Positions 7,196 to 16,167 of a stretch of DNA of 54,920 nucleotides are shown here, one piece after another. The stretch covers positions 1-54,920 of the forward strand of contig JAOAHE010000007.1 in assembly GCA_026415415.1 (NCBI GenBank). Direction: 5' to 3'. Made by a program: the position numbers and the translations under genes. Under the pieces are notes generated by a model. The model made no database searches. It worked only from the letters and a program-made list of their open reading frames with translations, and was not told the origin of the DNA. This stretch comes from Thermodesulfovibrionales bacterium. Its GTDB lineage: Bacteria; Nitrospirota; Thermodesulfovibrionia; Thermodesulfovibrionales; Dissulfurispiraceae. Position 1 is the first letter of the stretch. The number at the start of each line of letters is the position of its first letter.

Positions 7196-8648
7196 TGACC
7201 CTATTGTCAGGGATATTCTTGCTGATATCCTGGCAAACCTTTGTGGTTTCAAGATTTATACTGCCTCTAATGGATTAGAGGCCTTAGAAGTCCTAAAGAA
7301 TAATGAGTGCGATATAATTTTTACTGATTTAAACATGCCTAAGTTAGGTGGCATGGATTTTCTTAAAGAAACCATCAAAAATTATCCCTCTATACCAGTA
7401 GTTATGATTACTGGGATCTCCACTATTGACACCGCTGTAGCTGCTATGAAAGAAGGCGCTAGCGATTTTATAATAAAACCTTTTCAGATAGACAAGGTAG
7501 TCTCTGTTGCTCAAAGGATAATAGGTGAAAAGAAGCTTCTTAAGAAACTTGATGATAAGTCTGATCAAGAATCCTCAATAAAGAGAATAAATGCTGAACT
7601 TTTTAAGAAGCTTCAAGAGATTAATATATTACAATCGCTCAGCCTTGAGCTGGATGGAATTTATAACAATAAAGATATTTATGAAAAAATATCTGATATG
7701 GCTAAGAGACTTTTACCAGTAAAATGTTCCTTTTTTGGCTTAGTAGATGGCGACGTTATAAAAATTCAAACGCCTGATTTTCATAAAAGAGAGATTAAAA
7801 TTACCGCCTCCCTTAATGAACTAGTAATTAAAAGAAAAAAATATAGTATAATTTCTTTTGATGGTACTGAGCTGACAAAGAAAGGCTCAAACGATCACCA
7901 TGAGATTCTATTAATACCTTTTACTCTAAAAGATGAAGTATTTGCTGTACTGGGTATTTATGACAAAGCAGATAAAACAAGCTTTACCGAGGATGAGATA
8001 GCTATAATTCAAACCTTTGCAAAGAAAGCTTCTTTGAGAATTGAAAACAACGCTTTATATGAGGTTTTCTACAATAATCTCATAAATACCTTGAAATCTC
8101 TTGTAATAAGTATAGAAGCTCGAGATTCTTATACGAAGCAGCATTCTGAAAGGGTTGCTATATATTCATTACAAGTAGCTGATATTATGGGCTTGTCAGA
8201 AGAAGACAAAGATGCTATAAGGTTTGGTGGTTATTTACATGATATAGGAAAAATTGGGGTTAGGGATATTGTTTTGCTAAAGCCTGATAAATTAGATGAT
8301 GAAGAACAAAAAGAGATAAGACAGCATCCAATAATAGGGGATGAGATAGTAAAACCTATTCGTTTCTTCCCAAAAGAAAGAGAATTAATAAGGTATCATC
8401 ATGAGAGGTTTGATGGTAAAGGCTATCCTGATGGGCTTGCAGGAGATGAGATCCCACTTCATGTAAGGATATTATCTGTAGCAGATGCTTATGATGCTAT
8501 GACTTCATCAAGACCTTACAGACCTGCCAAAAGCCATAAGATGGCAATAGAGGAGCTAATAAAAAATGCATCATTGCAATTTGATCCATTGGTTATAAAG
8601 GCATTTTTACAAACATCAGTAGGAAAAGGAAATGGATATGAAAATTAG
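7164..8648 (+). CDS. Response regulator with HD-GYP cyclic-di-GMP phosphodiesterase domain
   Basis: The 494-residue protein has a receiver domain (1 to about 120, Asp55 in FTDLNMP, Lys in IKPF), a middle region (about 150-305) resembling a GAF-like sensor, and a C-terminal HD-GYP domain. The catalytic HD pair is in YLHDIGK (about 355-361), followed by HHERFDGKGYP with GYP at about 420-422. HD-GYP enzymes hydrolyse cyclic di-GMP to GMP. Here phosphorylation of the receiver probably controls that activity. The PilZ and stator genes immediately downstream are plausible targets of the signal. Confidence 0.92.
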   Translation: MQKERALIVDDDPIVRDILADILANLCGFKIYTASNGLEALEVLKNNECDIIFTDLNMPKLGGMDFLKETIKNYPSIPVVMITGISTIDTAVAAMKEGASDFIIKPFQIDKVVSVAQRIIGEKKLLKKLDDKSDQESSIKRINAELFKKLQEINILQSLSLELDGIYNNKDIYEKISDMAKRLLPVKCSFFGLVDGDVIKIQTPDFHKREIKITASLNELVIKRKKYSIISFDGTELTKKGSNDHHEILLIPFTLKDEVFAVLGIYDKADKTSFTEDEIAIIQTFAKKASLRIENNALYEVFYNNLINTLKSLVISIEARDSYTKQHSERVAIYSLQVADIMGLSEEDKDAIRFGGYLHDIGKIGVRDIVLLKPDKLDDEEQKEIRQHPIIGDEIVKPIRFFPKERELIRYHHERFDGKGYPDGLAGDEIPLHVRILSVADAYDAMTSSRPYRPAKSHKMAIEELIKNASLQFDPLVIKAFLQTSVGKGNGYEN

Positions 8649-9408
8649 TTCAGGTGATGAGATTTATTTTAAGATTTTGCCTGACTTGGAGATTTATCGG
8701 GGCACTGTTGATTCCTACAATGATAATTTAATTTCAATTAAAACAGCTAAGAATATAAAGATTAAAATCTCAACAGGCAGCTGTATTTTAATTACACATA
8801 GAGAAAAAGATTTCTATGCCGATGTAGAGAGTTTTCAGGGAGGTATTCTTAAAGCAAAGTTTCTATGGTCTGAGAAGCGAGAGTATTTCAGGGTAGATGA
8901 TTACATACCAATACTGATAAGAAAGATTGAAAACGATGATAGATGCCGAAAGTCAAAAATTTTTTCAGGCTTTGGCATAAAAGTACAAGATGAACTGGTA
9001 CCTGATGAGTCAATTAATCCTGTTTTATGGAAGATGCTTGTTGATATTCAGACTAAACTTGGCTTAATCTTAGAAATGATGAACCCTGATAGTCAATCTT
9101 TACTTAAGGCTGAGAGCAAACATGTAAATATAAGCGCTGCTGGAATATGTCTTATCTTAGATGAAGAGTTAGGTCTTGGTGACTTAGTTGAGATAAAGAT
9201 GTCACTTCCTAATTACCCCCCTACAGGTATTTTAACTTATGGAAGGGTAGTCAGGTCTTTAAAAATCGGACATGGTCAATATAAAACAGCCCTTGCTTTT
9301 CACAACATAGAAGATGATATAAGGGATGAGATTATACAGTATACTTTGAAGCGACAGCGTGATATAATGAATAAACAGAGACAAAAAGGGAGCAAGATGT
9401 TTGATTGA
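8632..9408 (+). CDS. PilZ domain protein, YcgR-like flagellar brake
   Basis: The 258-residue protein carries the two PilZ signature elements for binding cyclic di-GMP: RxxxR (REYFR, about 83-87) and NxSxxG (NISAAG, about 165-170). The region before them (about 5-75) looks like the small N-terminal beta domain of YcgR/FlgZ proteins. About 70 residues between the two motifs are an insertion relative to minimal PilZ domains. It overlaps the HD-GYP gene by 17 nt and the first motA gene by 8 nt. This suggests it adjusts stator function according to cyclic-di-GMP level. Confidence 0.88.
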   Translation: MDMKISSGDEIYFKILPDLEIYRGTVDSYNDNLISIKTAKNIKIKISTGSCILITHREKDFYADVESFQGGILKAKFLWSEKREYFRVDDYIPILIRKIENDDRCRKSKIFSGFGIKVQDELVPDESINPVLWKMLVDIQTKLGLILEMMNPDSQSLLKAESKHVNISAAGICLILDEELGLGDLVEIKMSLPNYPPTGILTYGRVVRSLKIGHGQYKTALAFHNIEDDIRDEIIQYTLKRQRDIMNKQRQKGSKMFD

Positions 9409-10174
9409 CAGAGGAAGTATCTTTGGTCTTATACTTGGAATTACAGCTATTGTAGCAGCAAATTACATAGAGGGAGGCAGCACGGACTCCCTTTTTCAGT
9501 TAACTGCAGCGATGATAGTTTTTGGAGGTACCTTAGGTGCTACAATGTTAAGCTTTCCATTTAAAGATATCAAGGAAGCTATTAATTCCTTAAAAGATGT
9601 TTTTTGGGTTAGCAGTACTGATTACGAACAGATAATTAACGATATTATTAATTATGCTTACATTGTAAGGAAAAACGGCATGTTAGCATTAGAAGATGAG
9701 CTTACAAGGATAGACGACCCTTTTTTGAAAAAATCAATTAGGTTGGCTATTGATGGCATGAACCCAAAATTATTGCGTCAGACGATGGAACAAGAAAACT
9801 TAGTTTATGAGGAAAATAAAAAGAGAATAGCTAAGGTTTTTGAGACAGCTGGGGGCTTTGCACCAACAATTGGTATAATCGGGGCAGTAATGGGATTAAT
9901 ACAAGTTATGCAAAATCTTTCAGATCCCTCAAAGCTTGGTGCTGGCATTGCAGTAGCATTTGTAGCTACTATATATGGAGTTGGTTCTGCAAATTTAATC
10001 CTTTTGCCTATATCTAAAAGGCTACTTAATAAACTTCACTCAGACATAATCATAAGAGAGATGATGTTAGAAGGTGTTATCTCAATTCAGTTGGGGTTAA
10101 ACCCTTATTATATTGATGAAAAGTTAAGAGCATTTCTACAGGATAGCAAGTATAAATATGAAGAGAAAATTTAA
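9401..10174 (+). CDS. motA: Flagellar motor stator protein MotA (first copy)
   Basis: The 257-residue inner-membrane protein has the four-helix MotA plan: helices near residues 5-20 and 30-50, a large cytoplasmic loop, then helices at about 150-170 and 182-202 (FAPTIGIIGAVMGL is at the start of the third). It forms the ion-channel stator with MotB. The start is TTG (9401) after GGGAG at 9388-9392; it overlaps the PilZ gene. It is the shorter type, in the same class as Bacillus MotA/MotP and PomA. Confidence 0.93.
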   Translation: MIDRGSIFGLILGITAIVAANYIEGGSTDSLFQLTAAMIVFGGTLGATMLSFPFKDIKEAINSLKDVFWVSSTDYEQIINDIINYAYIVRKNGMLALEDELTRIDDPFLKKSIRLAIDGMNPKLLRQTMEQENLVYEENKKRIAKVFETAGGFAPTIGIIGAVMGLIQVMQNLSDPSKLGAGIAVAFVATIYGVGSANLILLPISKRLLNKLHSDIIIREMMLEGVISIQLGLNPYYIDEKLRAFLQDSKYKYEEKI

Positions 10175-10856
10175 AGATATGCACACAGATAATCCTGATC
10201 GCTGGGTAATCTCCTATGCTGATTTCATTACTTTAATGTTTGCTTTTTTTACCGCTCTATACGCTATAAGTCAAGTTGACCTTTGGAAGTTAGAGAGATT
10301 TTCTACTTCTTTGAAAGATGCTTTTAAAGCAGAAGAGACTCCTAAAGTTCAACCAACAACAACGATTATTGAGGGCATTAAACCTATCTATATAGGGGAT
10401 ATTCAGTTACAAAGAAGTGTACAAGATATATTGAATAAAGCTGGTTTTGTTGAAGGTATAACTATAACATCCAGCACTAAAGGGGTAAATATATCTCTTA
10501 GTGATTTTACGATTTTTGATAAAGGCTCTGCTAAGATCAAAGAAGAGGCTAAACCTTTACTTTCATTGGTTGCTGAGATAATCAAAAATACAAACCATCA
10601 CATAGTCGTAGAGGGACATACAGATAATATACCAATCAGGAGTTCAACATATTCTTCAAACTGGGAGCTTTCTACTGCAAGGGCGTCAGCTGTAATTGTA
10701 TACTTCATAAATGACCATAAGATACCACCTGAAAGGTTCTCTGCAGCTGGCTATGGTGAATATAAACCAGTTGCCTCTAACTCTACTGCTGAGGGTAGAA
10801 ATAAAAATAGAAGAGTAGATATATTATTTTTAAGTATGAGTAACATCAAGTCATAA
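10158..10856 (+). CDS. motB: Flagellar motor stator protein MotB (first copy)
   Basis: The 232-residue protein has one N-terminal transmembrane helix (about 19-38) with the ion-carrying Asp22 in SYADFITLMFAFF. A periplasmic OmpA-like peptidoglycan-binding domain (about 115-228) carries VEGHTDNIP, SNWELSTARA and NRRVDILF. It anchors the stator to the cell wall. It overlaps the first motA by 17 nt. Whether protons or sodium drive this pair cannot be decided by eye. Confidence 0.93.
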   Translation: MKRKFKDMHTDNPDRWVISYADFITLMFAFFTALYAISQVDLWKLERFSTSLKDAFKAEETPKVQPTTTIIEGIKPIYIGDIQLQRSVQDILNKAGFVEGITITSSTKGVNISLSDFTIFDKGSAKIKEEAKPLLSLVAEIIKNTNHHIVVEGHTDNIPIRSSTYSSNWELSTARASAVIVYFINDHKIPPERFSAAGYGEYKPVASNSTAEGRNKNRRVDILFLSMSNIKS

Positions 10857-10883
10857 AGGAAAACTAAGGTAAGGAGTAAGTTT

Positions 10884-11738
10884 ATGTTTGCCATAATAGG
10901 ATTTCTTGTAGTTTCCGGATCTGTCTTAGGCGGATATCTTATGGTGAAAGGAAACCTTGCGATTCTTTGGCAACCTGCAGAAATTTTAATAATCTTTGGT
11001 TCTGCTATAGGAGGTTTTTTAATAGCTTCGCCACCAAAGGTGACAGCATTAGTAGCTAAAAACTTTGCAAAAATATTTTCTGCAAAAAGTCCTACAAAAG
11101 CTAAGTACTTGGAATTGCTCACACTTTTATATCAGCTATTTTCAAAAATTAGAAAGGAAGGGCTTATCTCCTTAGAGGCTGATGTTGAGAATCCTGATAA
11201 AAGCCCGCTTTTTAACAAGTATCCAAATATAATGAAAGACCATCACTTAAAAGATTTTATCTGTGACAACTTAAAAGTTATTATTACAACTAATGTTCCT
11301 CCACATGAACTTGATAATCTTATGGAATTAGAGATGGAAACTCATCACACTGATGCCTTAATTCCTGCAGGTAGTATCAATAGAGTAGCTGATTCACTAC
11401 CAGGTCTTGGTATCGTTGCTGCGGTATTGGGTGTTGTTATAACGATGCAGTATGTTGACTCTCCTCCAGCAGTCTTAGGAAACAAGATTGCTGCAGCGTT
11501 AGTAGGAACCTTTCTTGGAGTTTTAATGTGTTATGGATATGTAGGTCCTATGGCTGCAAACCTTGAACATCAAGTAAGGGATGAGGGTATAAGTTATAAT
11601 GTAGTAAGAATTGCTCTTGTATCTTTTGTTGGGGGAGCAGCGCCTCAAGTAGCTGTTGAATTTGGCAGAAGAGCTATTCCAGGTAAAGAGAAGCCAACTT
11701 TTAGTGAGCTTGAAAAGGCTGTTAGAGGGTCGAAGTGA
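10884..11738 (+). CDS. motA: Flagellar motor stator protein MotA (second copy)
   Basis: The 284-residue protein belongs to the longer, E. coli-like MotA class. Helices lie near residues 2-22 and 32-50, and a second pair near 165-190 and 200-222 (ADSLPGLGIVAAVLGV). It differs clearly from the first motA, so the two are separate lineages and not a recent tandem duplication. The start is ATG after AAGGAG (10871-10876). It overlaps its partner motB by GTGA. Confidence 0.93.
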   Translation: MFAIIGFLVVSGSVLGGYLMVKGNLAILWQPAEILIIFGSAIGGFLIASPPKVTALVAKNFAKIFSAKSPTKAKYLELLTLLYQLFSKIRKEGLISLEADVENPDKSPLFNKYPNIMKDHHLKDFICDNLKVIITTNVPPHELDNLMELEMETHHTDALIPAGSINRVADSLPGLGIVAAVLGVVITMQYVDSPPAVLGNKIAAALVGTFLGVLMCYGYVGPMAANLEHQVRDEGISYNVVRIALVSFVGGAAPQVAVEFGRRAIPGKEKPTFSELEKAVRGSK

Positions 11739-12490
11739 AAGCACAAAAAATTATTATTAAAAAGGTTGTAAAAAAAGGTCATGGTGGTCATCATGGTGGT
11801 TCGTGGAAAGTTGCATATGCTGATTTTGTAACTGCAATGATGGCTTTCTTTTTGCTTTTATGGCTTTTAACGATGGTATCACAAGAAAAAAGGGCCATCT
11901 TGTCTCAATACTTTAGGCATTTCTCTATATTTGAAAAGTCAGGACAAGCTTTTCTTGAACAAGCAGCTGGCATAACTGGACAGGGAGCTGTTAGTGTTCA
12001 TCAGGCTGTTACCACTTTGCCTATTATGAAACCAGAAGAGTTTAAAGAGATCTTAAAAAAGGCGGTAGAAGAAAAATTAGGGGATGTAAAAGATCAGATT
12101 TTTGTTGATATTTTTGAAGGAGGTGTAAGGGTTCAACTAATAGATAAAGAAGGCAAACCAATGTTCAACTTAGGCTCAGCAGAACCTACCGCGTTAGCTA
12201 TTAGAATCTTAAATGTAGTAGGAGAAAGTATTCTTCCTATGCCCAACAATATAGCTATTGAAGGACATACAGATTCCCTTGCTTATAAGACCACTAACTA
12301 TACTAACTGGGAACTGTCTACCGAAAGGGCATTAGCAGCCAGAAAGGTATTAGAGAGAATTGGGTTTCCAGCTTCTCGCTTTAGCAGAGTCTCTGGATAT
12401 GCAGATACAGTTCCCTTTGTAAAAGAAGATACGACTGATCCAAGAAACAGAAGAATAAGTATTATCCTTCTACATCAGAAGAAAGATTAA
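11735..12490 (+). CDS. motB: Flagellar motor stator protein MotB (second copy)
   Basis: The 251-residue protein has a Gly/His-rich start (GHGGHHGGSWK, 15-25), typical of the E. coli/LafU type. Asp30 in VAYADFVTAMM begins the transmembrane helix. A C-terminal OmpA-like domain (about 140-250) carries IEGHTDSLAY and NRRISIIL. It starts with GTG overlapping the motA stop. Having a second stator pair suggests exchange of stators for different loads, ions or surfaces; which pair does what is unknown. It is the last gene of the motility block. Confidence 0.93.
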   Translation: MKAQKIIIKKVVKKGHGGHHGGSWKVAYADFVTAMMAFFLLLWLLTMVSQEKRAILSQYFRHFSIFEKSGQAFLEQAAGITGQGAVSVHQAVTTLPIMKPEEFKEILKKAVEEKLGDVKDQIFVDIFEGGVRVQLIDKEGKPMFNLGSAEPTALAIRILNVVGESILPMPNNIAIEGHTDSLAYKTTNYTNWELSTERALAARKVLERIGFPASRFSRVSGYADTVPFVKEDTTDPRNRRISIILLHQKKD

Positions 12491-12854
12491 AAAGCTTTTT
12501 TACCTTTAAGGTTGACTCTTAAAGTTAGAACTGTAATAGGTAGGAAAGTTTTGAAAGGAGCTTATATTAATTAATATTTTGCAGGTTTAATATCTAATTT
12601 TAACGAATAAGTTTTAAAATAATTACAAAAATAGATCGTATCTTTTGATATATGCTTTTTGCCACTACAGGTTATTTTAATAGGCCCACCAATTAGGAAT
12701 TCTAAGGCTTAAACTTGTTAAAGAGAAATTTTATTTTTAACAGAAACAAACTTAAGGTTTAAAAAGTCTGTAGTATTAAGATATTAACTTATATATTTTT
12801 AATGTTCATTATTGTTTAGATAAAGTAGAAACAATAGGGAAAATATTTTCTCTA

Positions 12855-12892
12855 TAGACAAAGTTGCTTTTTATAGAAAATAACTTTGTCTA
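12855..12892. promoter_or_regulatory. 11-bp perfect inverted repeat
   Basis: TAGACAAAGTT (12855-12865) and AACTTTGTCTA (12882-12892) are exact complements with a 16-nt centre that can itself pair partly. No T-run follows on either strand, so it is a poor terminator. It could be a protein-binding site or an RNA hairpin. It lies 120 nt before the rpsL promoter. Confidence 0.4.
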
Positions 12893-13014
12893 AAATAAGA
12901 AAGACTCTAAATGTATTTCAAACAAATGTTGATTTCATAAGAATCTTTAATTACTTTGTTAAAGGGTATGAATGTCGCTGAAAGGTTGTAACACAAGGAA
13001 TTAGAAAATTAGAC

Positions 13015-13043
13015 TTGACAGAAAATTTAAACTCTGGTAAAGT
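13015..13043 (+). promoter_or_regulatory. Sigma-70 type promoter of the ribosomal gene cluster
   Basis: A perfect -35 box TTGACA (13015-13020), a 17-nt spacer, and TAAAGT (13038-13043) as -10 box lie 70 nt before the rpsL start codon. It is one of the clearest housekeeping promoters in the window and probably drives str and much of S10/spc. Confidence 0.8.
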
Positions 13044-13112
13044 AGTTGGGTTTTACAGTAAATTGGACTAATTAAGAATATCCAAATGATGTGATGAATT
13101 TTAGGAGGTTAA

Positions 13113-13484
13113 GTGCCTACAATTACACAACTTATTAGAAATGGGCGTAAAAAAATTGAGAACCGTACAAAGAGCCCTGCACTAACAAACTGTCCACAGA
13201 GAAGGGGCGTTTGCGTAAGAGTATATACTACAACCCCTAAAAAGCCAAATTCGGCCTTAAGAAAGGTAGCAAGGGTTAGATTAACTAATGGTATTGAGGT
13301 AACAGCATACATCCCCGGAGTTGGACATAACCTTCAAGAGCACTCTATAGTTTTAATTAGAGGTGGCAGAGTCAAGGACTTGCCAGGTGTTAGGTACCAT
13401 ATTTTAAGAGGCTCATTAGACTGCGCTGGAGTGGCTAACAGAAGGCAGGGTCGTTCAAAATACGGAACAAAGAGACCAAAGTAA
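13113..13484 (+). CDS. rpsL: 30S ribosomal protein S12
   Basis: The 123-residue decoding-centre protein keeps the conserved loops [11 protein letters not shown] (about 40-50) and [12 protein letters not shown] (about 85-96). Their lysines are the classical streptomycin-resistance positions and are wild type here. Length is normal. The start is GTG after AGGAGG (13103-13108). As the first gene of the str operon it directly follows a strong promoter, but it is followed by a terminator-like hairpin before rpsG. Confidence 0.98.
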   Translation: MPTITQLIRNGRKKIENRTKSPALTNCPQRRGVCVRVYTTTPKKPNSALRKVARVRLTNGIEVTAYIPGVGHNLQEHSIVLIRGGRVKDLPGVRYHILRGSLDCAGVANRRQGRSKYGTKRPK

Positions 13485-13498
13485 ATTTATTTAAAAAC

Positions 13499-13532
13499 CA
13501 GCCCAAATATTTAAAAAGGGCTGTTTTCTTTT
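13499..13532 (+). terminator. Terminator-like hairpin between rpsL and rpsG
   Basis: CAGCCC (13499-13504), a 13-nt AT loop, and GGGCTG (13518-13523) are followed at once by TTTTCTTTT. This has the form of an intrinsic terminator, but it lies inside the str operon 15 nt after the S12 stop. Partial termination would give more S12 message than downstream message. It could also be an attenuator. Confidence 0.65.
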
Positions 13533-13547
13533 CTATGAAGGAGTAAA

Positions 13548-14018
13548 ATGGCAAGAAGAAGGGAAGCAGAAAAAAGAGAGATATTACCTGATCCAAAATA
13601 TAATAGTAAGTTAGTCAGTAGGTTTATTAATGTAATATTAAAGGATGGGAAAAGATCAACGGCTGAGAAGATTTGTTATAAAGCCTTTGATATCCTAAAG
13701 GAAAAGACGGGTCAGGACCCAATCAAAGTTTTTAAGACAGCTGTAGAGAATGCTAAGCCATTACTTGAAGTAAAGCCAAGAAGGGTTGGTGGTGCTACCT
13801 ATCAAGTGCCAGTTGAAGTAAGACCTCATAGAAAGATTGCTTTAACTTTCAGGTGGCTTGTAGATTATGCAAGAGCAAGGAAAGAGAAAACCATGCATGA
13901 AAGATTAGCAGCTGAGATCTTAGATGCATATAATAACACTGGCTCTACTATCAAAAAGAAAGAAGATACTCATAAAATGGCTGAAGCTAATAGAGCATTT
14001 GCACATTATAGGTGGTAG
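13548..14018 (+). CDS. rpsG: 30S ribosomal protein S7
   Basis: The 156-residue protein binds the 3' major domain of 16S rRNA and starts assembly of the 30S head. Landmarks are [16 protein letters not shown] at the start, [16 protein letters not shown], and [13 protein letters not shown] (about 83-95). It ends NRAFAHYRW. The start is ATG after GAAGGAG. In other bacteria S7 is the translational repressor of this operon; the sequence alone does not show whether it is so here. Confidence 0.98.
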   Translation: MARRREAEKREILPDPKYNSKLVSRFINVILKDGKRSTAEKICYKAFDILKEKTGQDPIKVFKTAVENAKPLLEVKPRRVGGATYQVPVEVRPHRKIALTFRWLVDYARARKEKTMHERLAAEILDAYNNTGSTIKKKEDTHKMAEANRAFAHYRW

Positions 14019-14030
14019 TTTAAATTTACT

Positions 14031-16109
14031 ATGGAGCGTGTTCCTTTAAACAAGATAAGAAACATCGGCATTATGGCACATATAGATGCTGGTAAAACTA
14101 CAACTACTGAGAGGATACTTTACTACACTGGTGTGACCTATAAATTAGGTGAGGTTCACGAAGGCACAGCTGTGATGGACTGGATGCCTCAAGAACAAGA
14201 AAGGGGTATAACTATCACCTCTGCTGCAACAACATGCTCTTGGCTTAACCATGTCATAAATATCATAGATACTCCTGGTCATGTGGATTTCACTATAGAG
14301 GTAGAAAGGTCGCTAAGGGTATTAGATGGGGCTATAGCTGTATTTGATTCAGTAGCCGGCGTTGAGCCGCAGTCAGAAACTGTATGGAGACAAGCTATAA
14401 AACACTGTGTACCAACAATAGCTTTTATGAATAAGATGGATAGAGTCGGTGCGGATTTTGAAATGGCAGTAAATAGCATGATAGAGAGATTGGGGGCTAA
14501 TCCACTTGTTATTCAATTACCTTTGGGGAAAGAAGAAAGCTATAAAGGTTCTATAGATCTTGTTAAGATGAAGGCATATAGTTATGATGACGAGACTCTG
14601 GGGGCTAAGTTTATAGAAGAGCCTATACCAGATAGCAGCTTTGAGGAGGCACTTAGATATAGAGAAAAGCTTCTTGAAAGCGTTGCTGAAGTAGATGAAT
14701 ATATTATGGATAAATATCTTTTAGGAGAAGAAATCACCATCGAGGATCTTAAACGTGCAATAAGGATTGGCACAATAAATATGAAATTTACCCCTGTTTT
14801 ATGTGGATCTGCTTTCAGAAATAAAGGCATTCAATTATTATTAGATGCAATCGTAGACTATCTTCCATCACCACTTGATAAGCCACCTATTAGAGGAAAA
14901 AGAATAAAGGATGGTGTAGAGATAGAAAGAAAGCCTGATGACTCTGAACAGTTTGTAGCCCTCGCTTTCAAGATAATGACTGATCCCTATGTAGGACAGT
15001 TAACTTTTATTAGAGTTTATTCAGGAGGTCTTAGTGCTGGCTCTTATGTATATAATTCTAATAGGGGAATTAAAGAAAGGGTTGGCAGATTACTAAGAAT
15101 GCATGCAAATAAAAGAGAAGAGATTAAAGAGGTAAGAGCAGGAGATATAGCAGCTATAGTAGGACTTAAGAATACCTTGACAGGTGATACTTTATGCACA
15201 GAATCTGAACCAATAACCCTTGAAGCTATTGAGTTTCCGGAGCCAGTTATTTCTGTTGCTATTGAGCCAAAAACAAAGGCTGATCAAGAAAAGCTATCAA
15301 TTGCACTTTCCAAACTTGCTTTAGAAGATCCATCATTTAAGGTTTCTTATAATGAAGAGACAGGGCAAACACTTATCTCAGGTATGGGCGAATTACATCT
15401 TGAGATTATAACTGATAGATTAAATAGAGAATTTAAGGTAGGTGCAAATGTTGGAAAGCCTCAGGTTGCTTACAAGGAAACTATTAAAATATCGGCTAAA
15501 GCTGAGGGCAAATATATAAGACAATCAGGTGGTAAGGGGCAGTATGGCCATGTTTTTATAGAAATTGAGCCGTTAAAAAGAGGTCAAGGATTTGAGTTTG
15601 TTAATAAAATAGTAGGTGGAGTGATCCCTAAGGAGTTTATCCCAGCCATAGAAAAGGGTATTAAAGAGGCTATGGAGGGGGGGGTGTTGATAGGATATCC
15701 AGTTGTGGATGTAAGGGTTGTATTGCTTGATGGTTCCTATCATGAAGTTGACTCCTCTGAGTTGGCTTTTAAGGTTGCAGCATCAATGGCTTTTAAAGAA
15801 GCAGCGACTAAAGCTCAGATAGTTCTTCTTGAGCCTATAATGGCTGTGGAGGTTGTAACACCTGAGGAATATATGGGCGATGTCATTGGAGATCTGAGTT
15901 CAAGGAGAGGTAAAATTATCTCTCTCTTAAGAAGGGCAAATACACAAGTGATAAGTGCTTCAGTTCCATTATCACAGATGTTTGGTTATGCAACAGACTT
16001 AAGATCTAAAACACAAGGTAGGGCTACCTATACAATGCAATTTTCCCATTATGAAGAAGTACCAAAAAATGTAACTGATGAGATATTAACTAAGATAAGA
16101 GGCTTTTGA
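14031..16109 (+). CDS. fusA: Elongation factor G
   Basis: The 692-residue GTPase moves tRNA and mRNA through the ribosome during elongation. GTP-binding elements are [10 protein letters not shown] (16-25), [14 protein letters not shown] and NKMD. Domains II to V follow, with the domain-IV loop [10 protein letters not shown]. Full length. The ATG comes 12 nt after the rpsG stop and lacks a Shine-Dalgarno sequence (the preceding bases are AGTTTAAATTTACT). Initiation may depend on coupling to rpsG. Confidence 0.98.
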   Translation: MERVPLNKIRNIGIMAHIDAGKTTTTERILYYTGVTYKLGEVHEGTAVMDWMPQEQERGITITSAATTCSWLNHVINIIDTPGHVDFTIEVERSLRVLDGAIAVFDSVAGVEPQSETVWRQAIKHCVPTIAFMNKMDRVGADFEMAVNSMIERLGANPLVIQLPLGKEESYKGSIDLVKMKAYSYDDETLGAKFIEEPIPDSSFEEALRYREKLLESVAEVDEYIMDKYLLGEEITIEDLKRAIRIGTINMKFTPVLCGSAFRNKGIQLLLDAIVDYLPSPLDKPPIRGKRIKDGVEIERKPDDSEQFVALAFKIMTDPYVGQLTFIRVYSGGLSAGSYVYNSNRGIKERVGRLLRMHANKREEIKEVRAGDIAAIVGLKNTLTGDTLCTESEPITLEAIEFPEPVISVAIEPKTKADQEKLSIALSKLALEDPSFKVSYNEETGQTLISGMGELHLEIITDRLNREFKVGANVGKPQVAYKETIKISAKAEGKYIRQSGGKGQYGHVFIEIEPLKRGQGFEFVNKIVGGVIPKEFIPAIEKGIKEAMEGGVLIGYPVVDVRVVLLDGSYHEVDSSELAFKVAASMAFKEAATKAQIVLLEPIMAVEVVTPEEYMGDVIGDLSSRRGKIISLLRRANTQVISASVPLSQMFGYATDLRSKTQGRATYTMQFSHYEEVPKNVTDEILTKIRGF

Positions 16110-16167
16110 AGAATAAAAGAGCAATTTAAATTTATAAGTTTATATAAAAGTTAATTAAGGAGGGAGT

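Larger units (their letters stand above)
12491..13112 (+). other. Intergenic region between motility block and str operon
   Basis: This 622-nt AT-rich gap has no plausible coding region on either strand. It contains a weak hairpin after motB (CTTTAAG 12504-12510 with CTTAAAG 12518-12524, no T-run), a 14-nt AT palindrome at 12564-12577, a perfect 11-bp inverted repeat at 12855-12892, and the rpsL promoter at 13015-13043. Confidence 0.7.

Noticed and set aside
12564-12577. 14-nt AT palindrome ATATTAATTAATAT
   Set aside because: Such palindromes are expected by chance in DNA this AT-rich.
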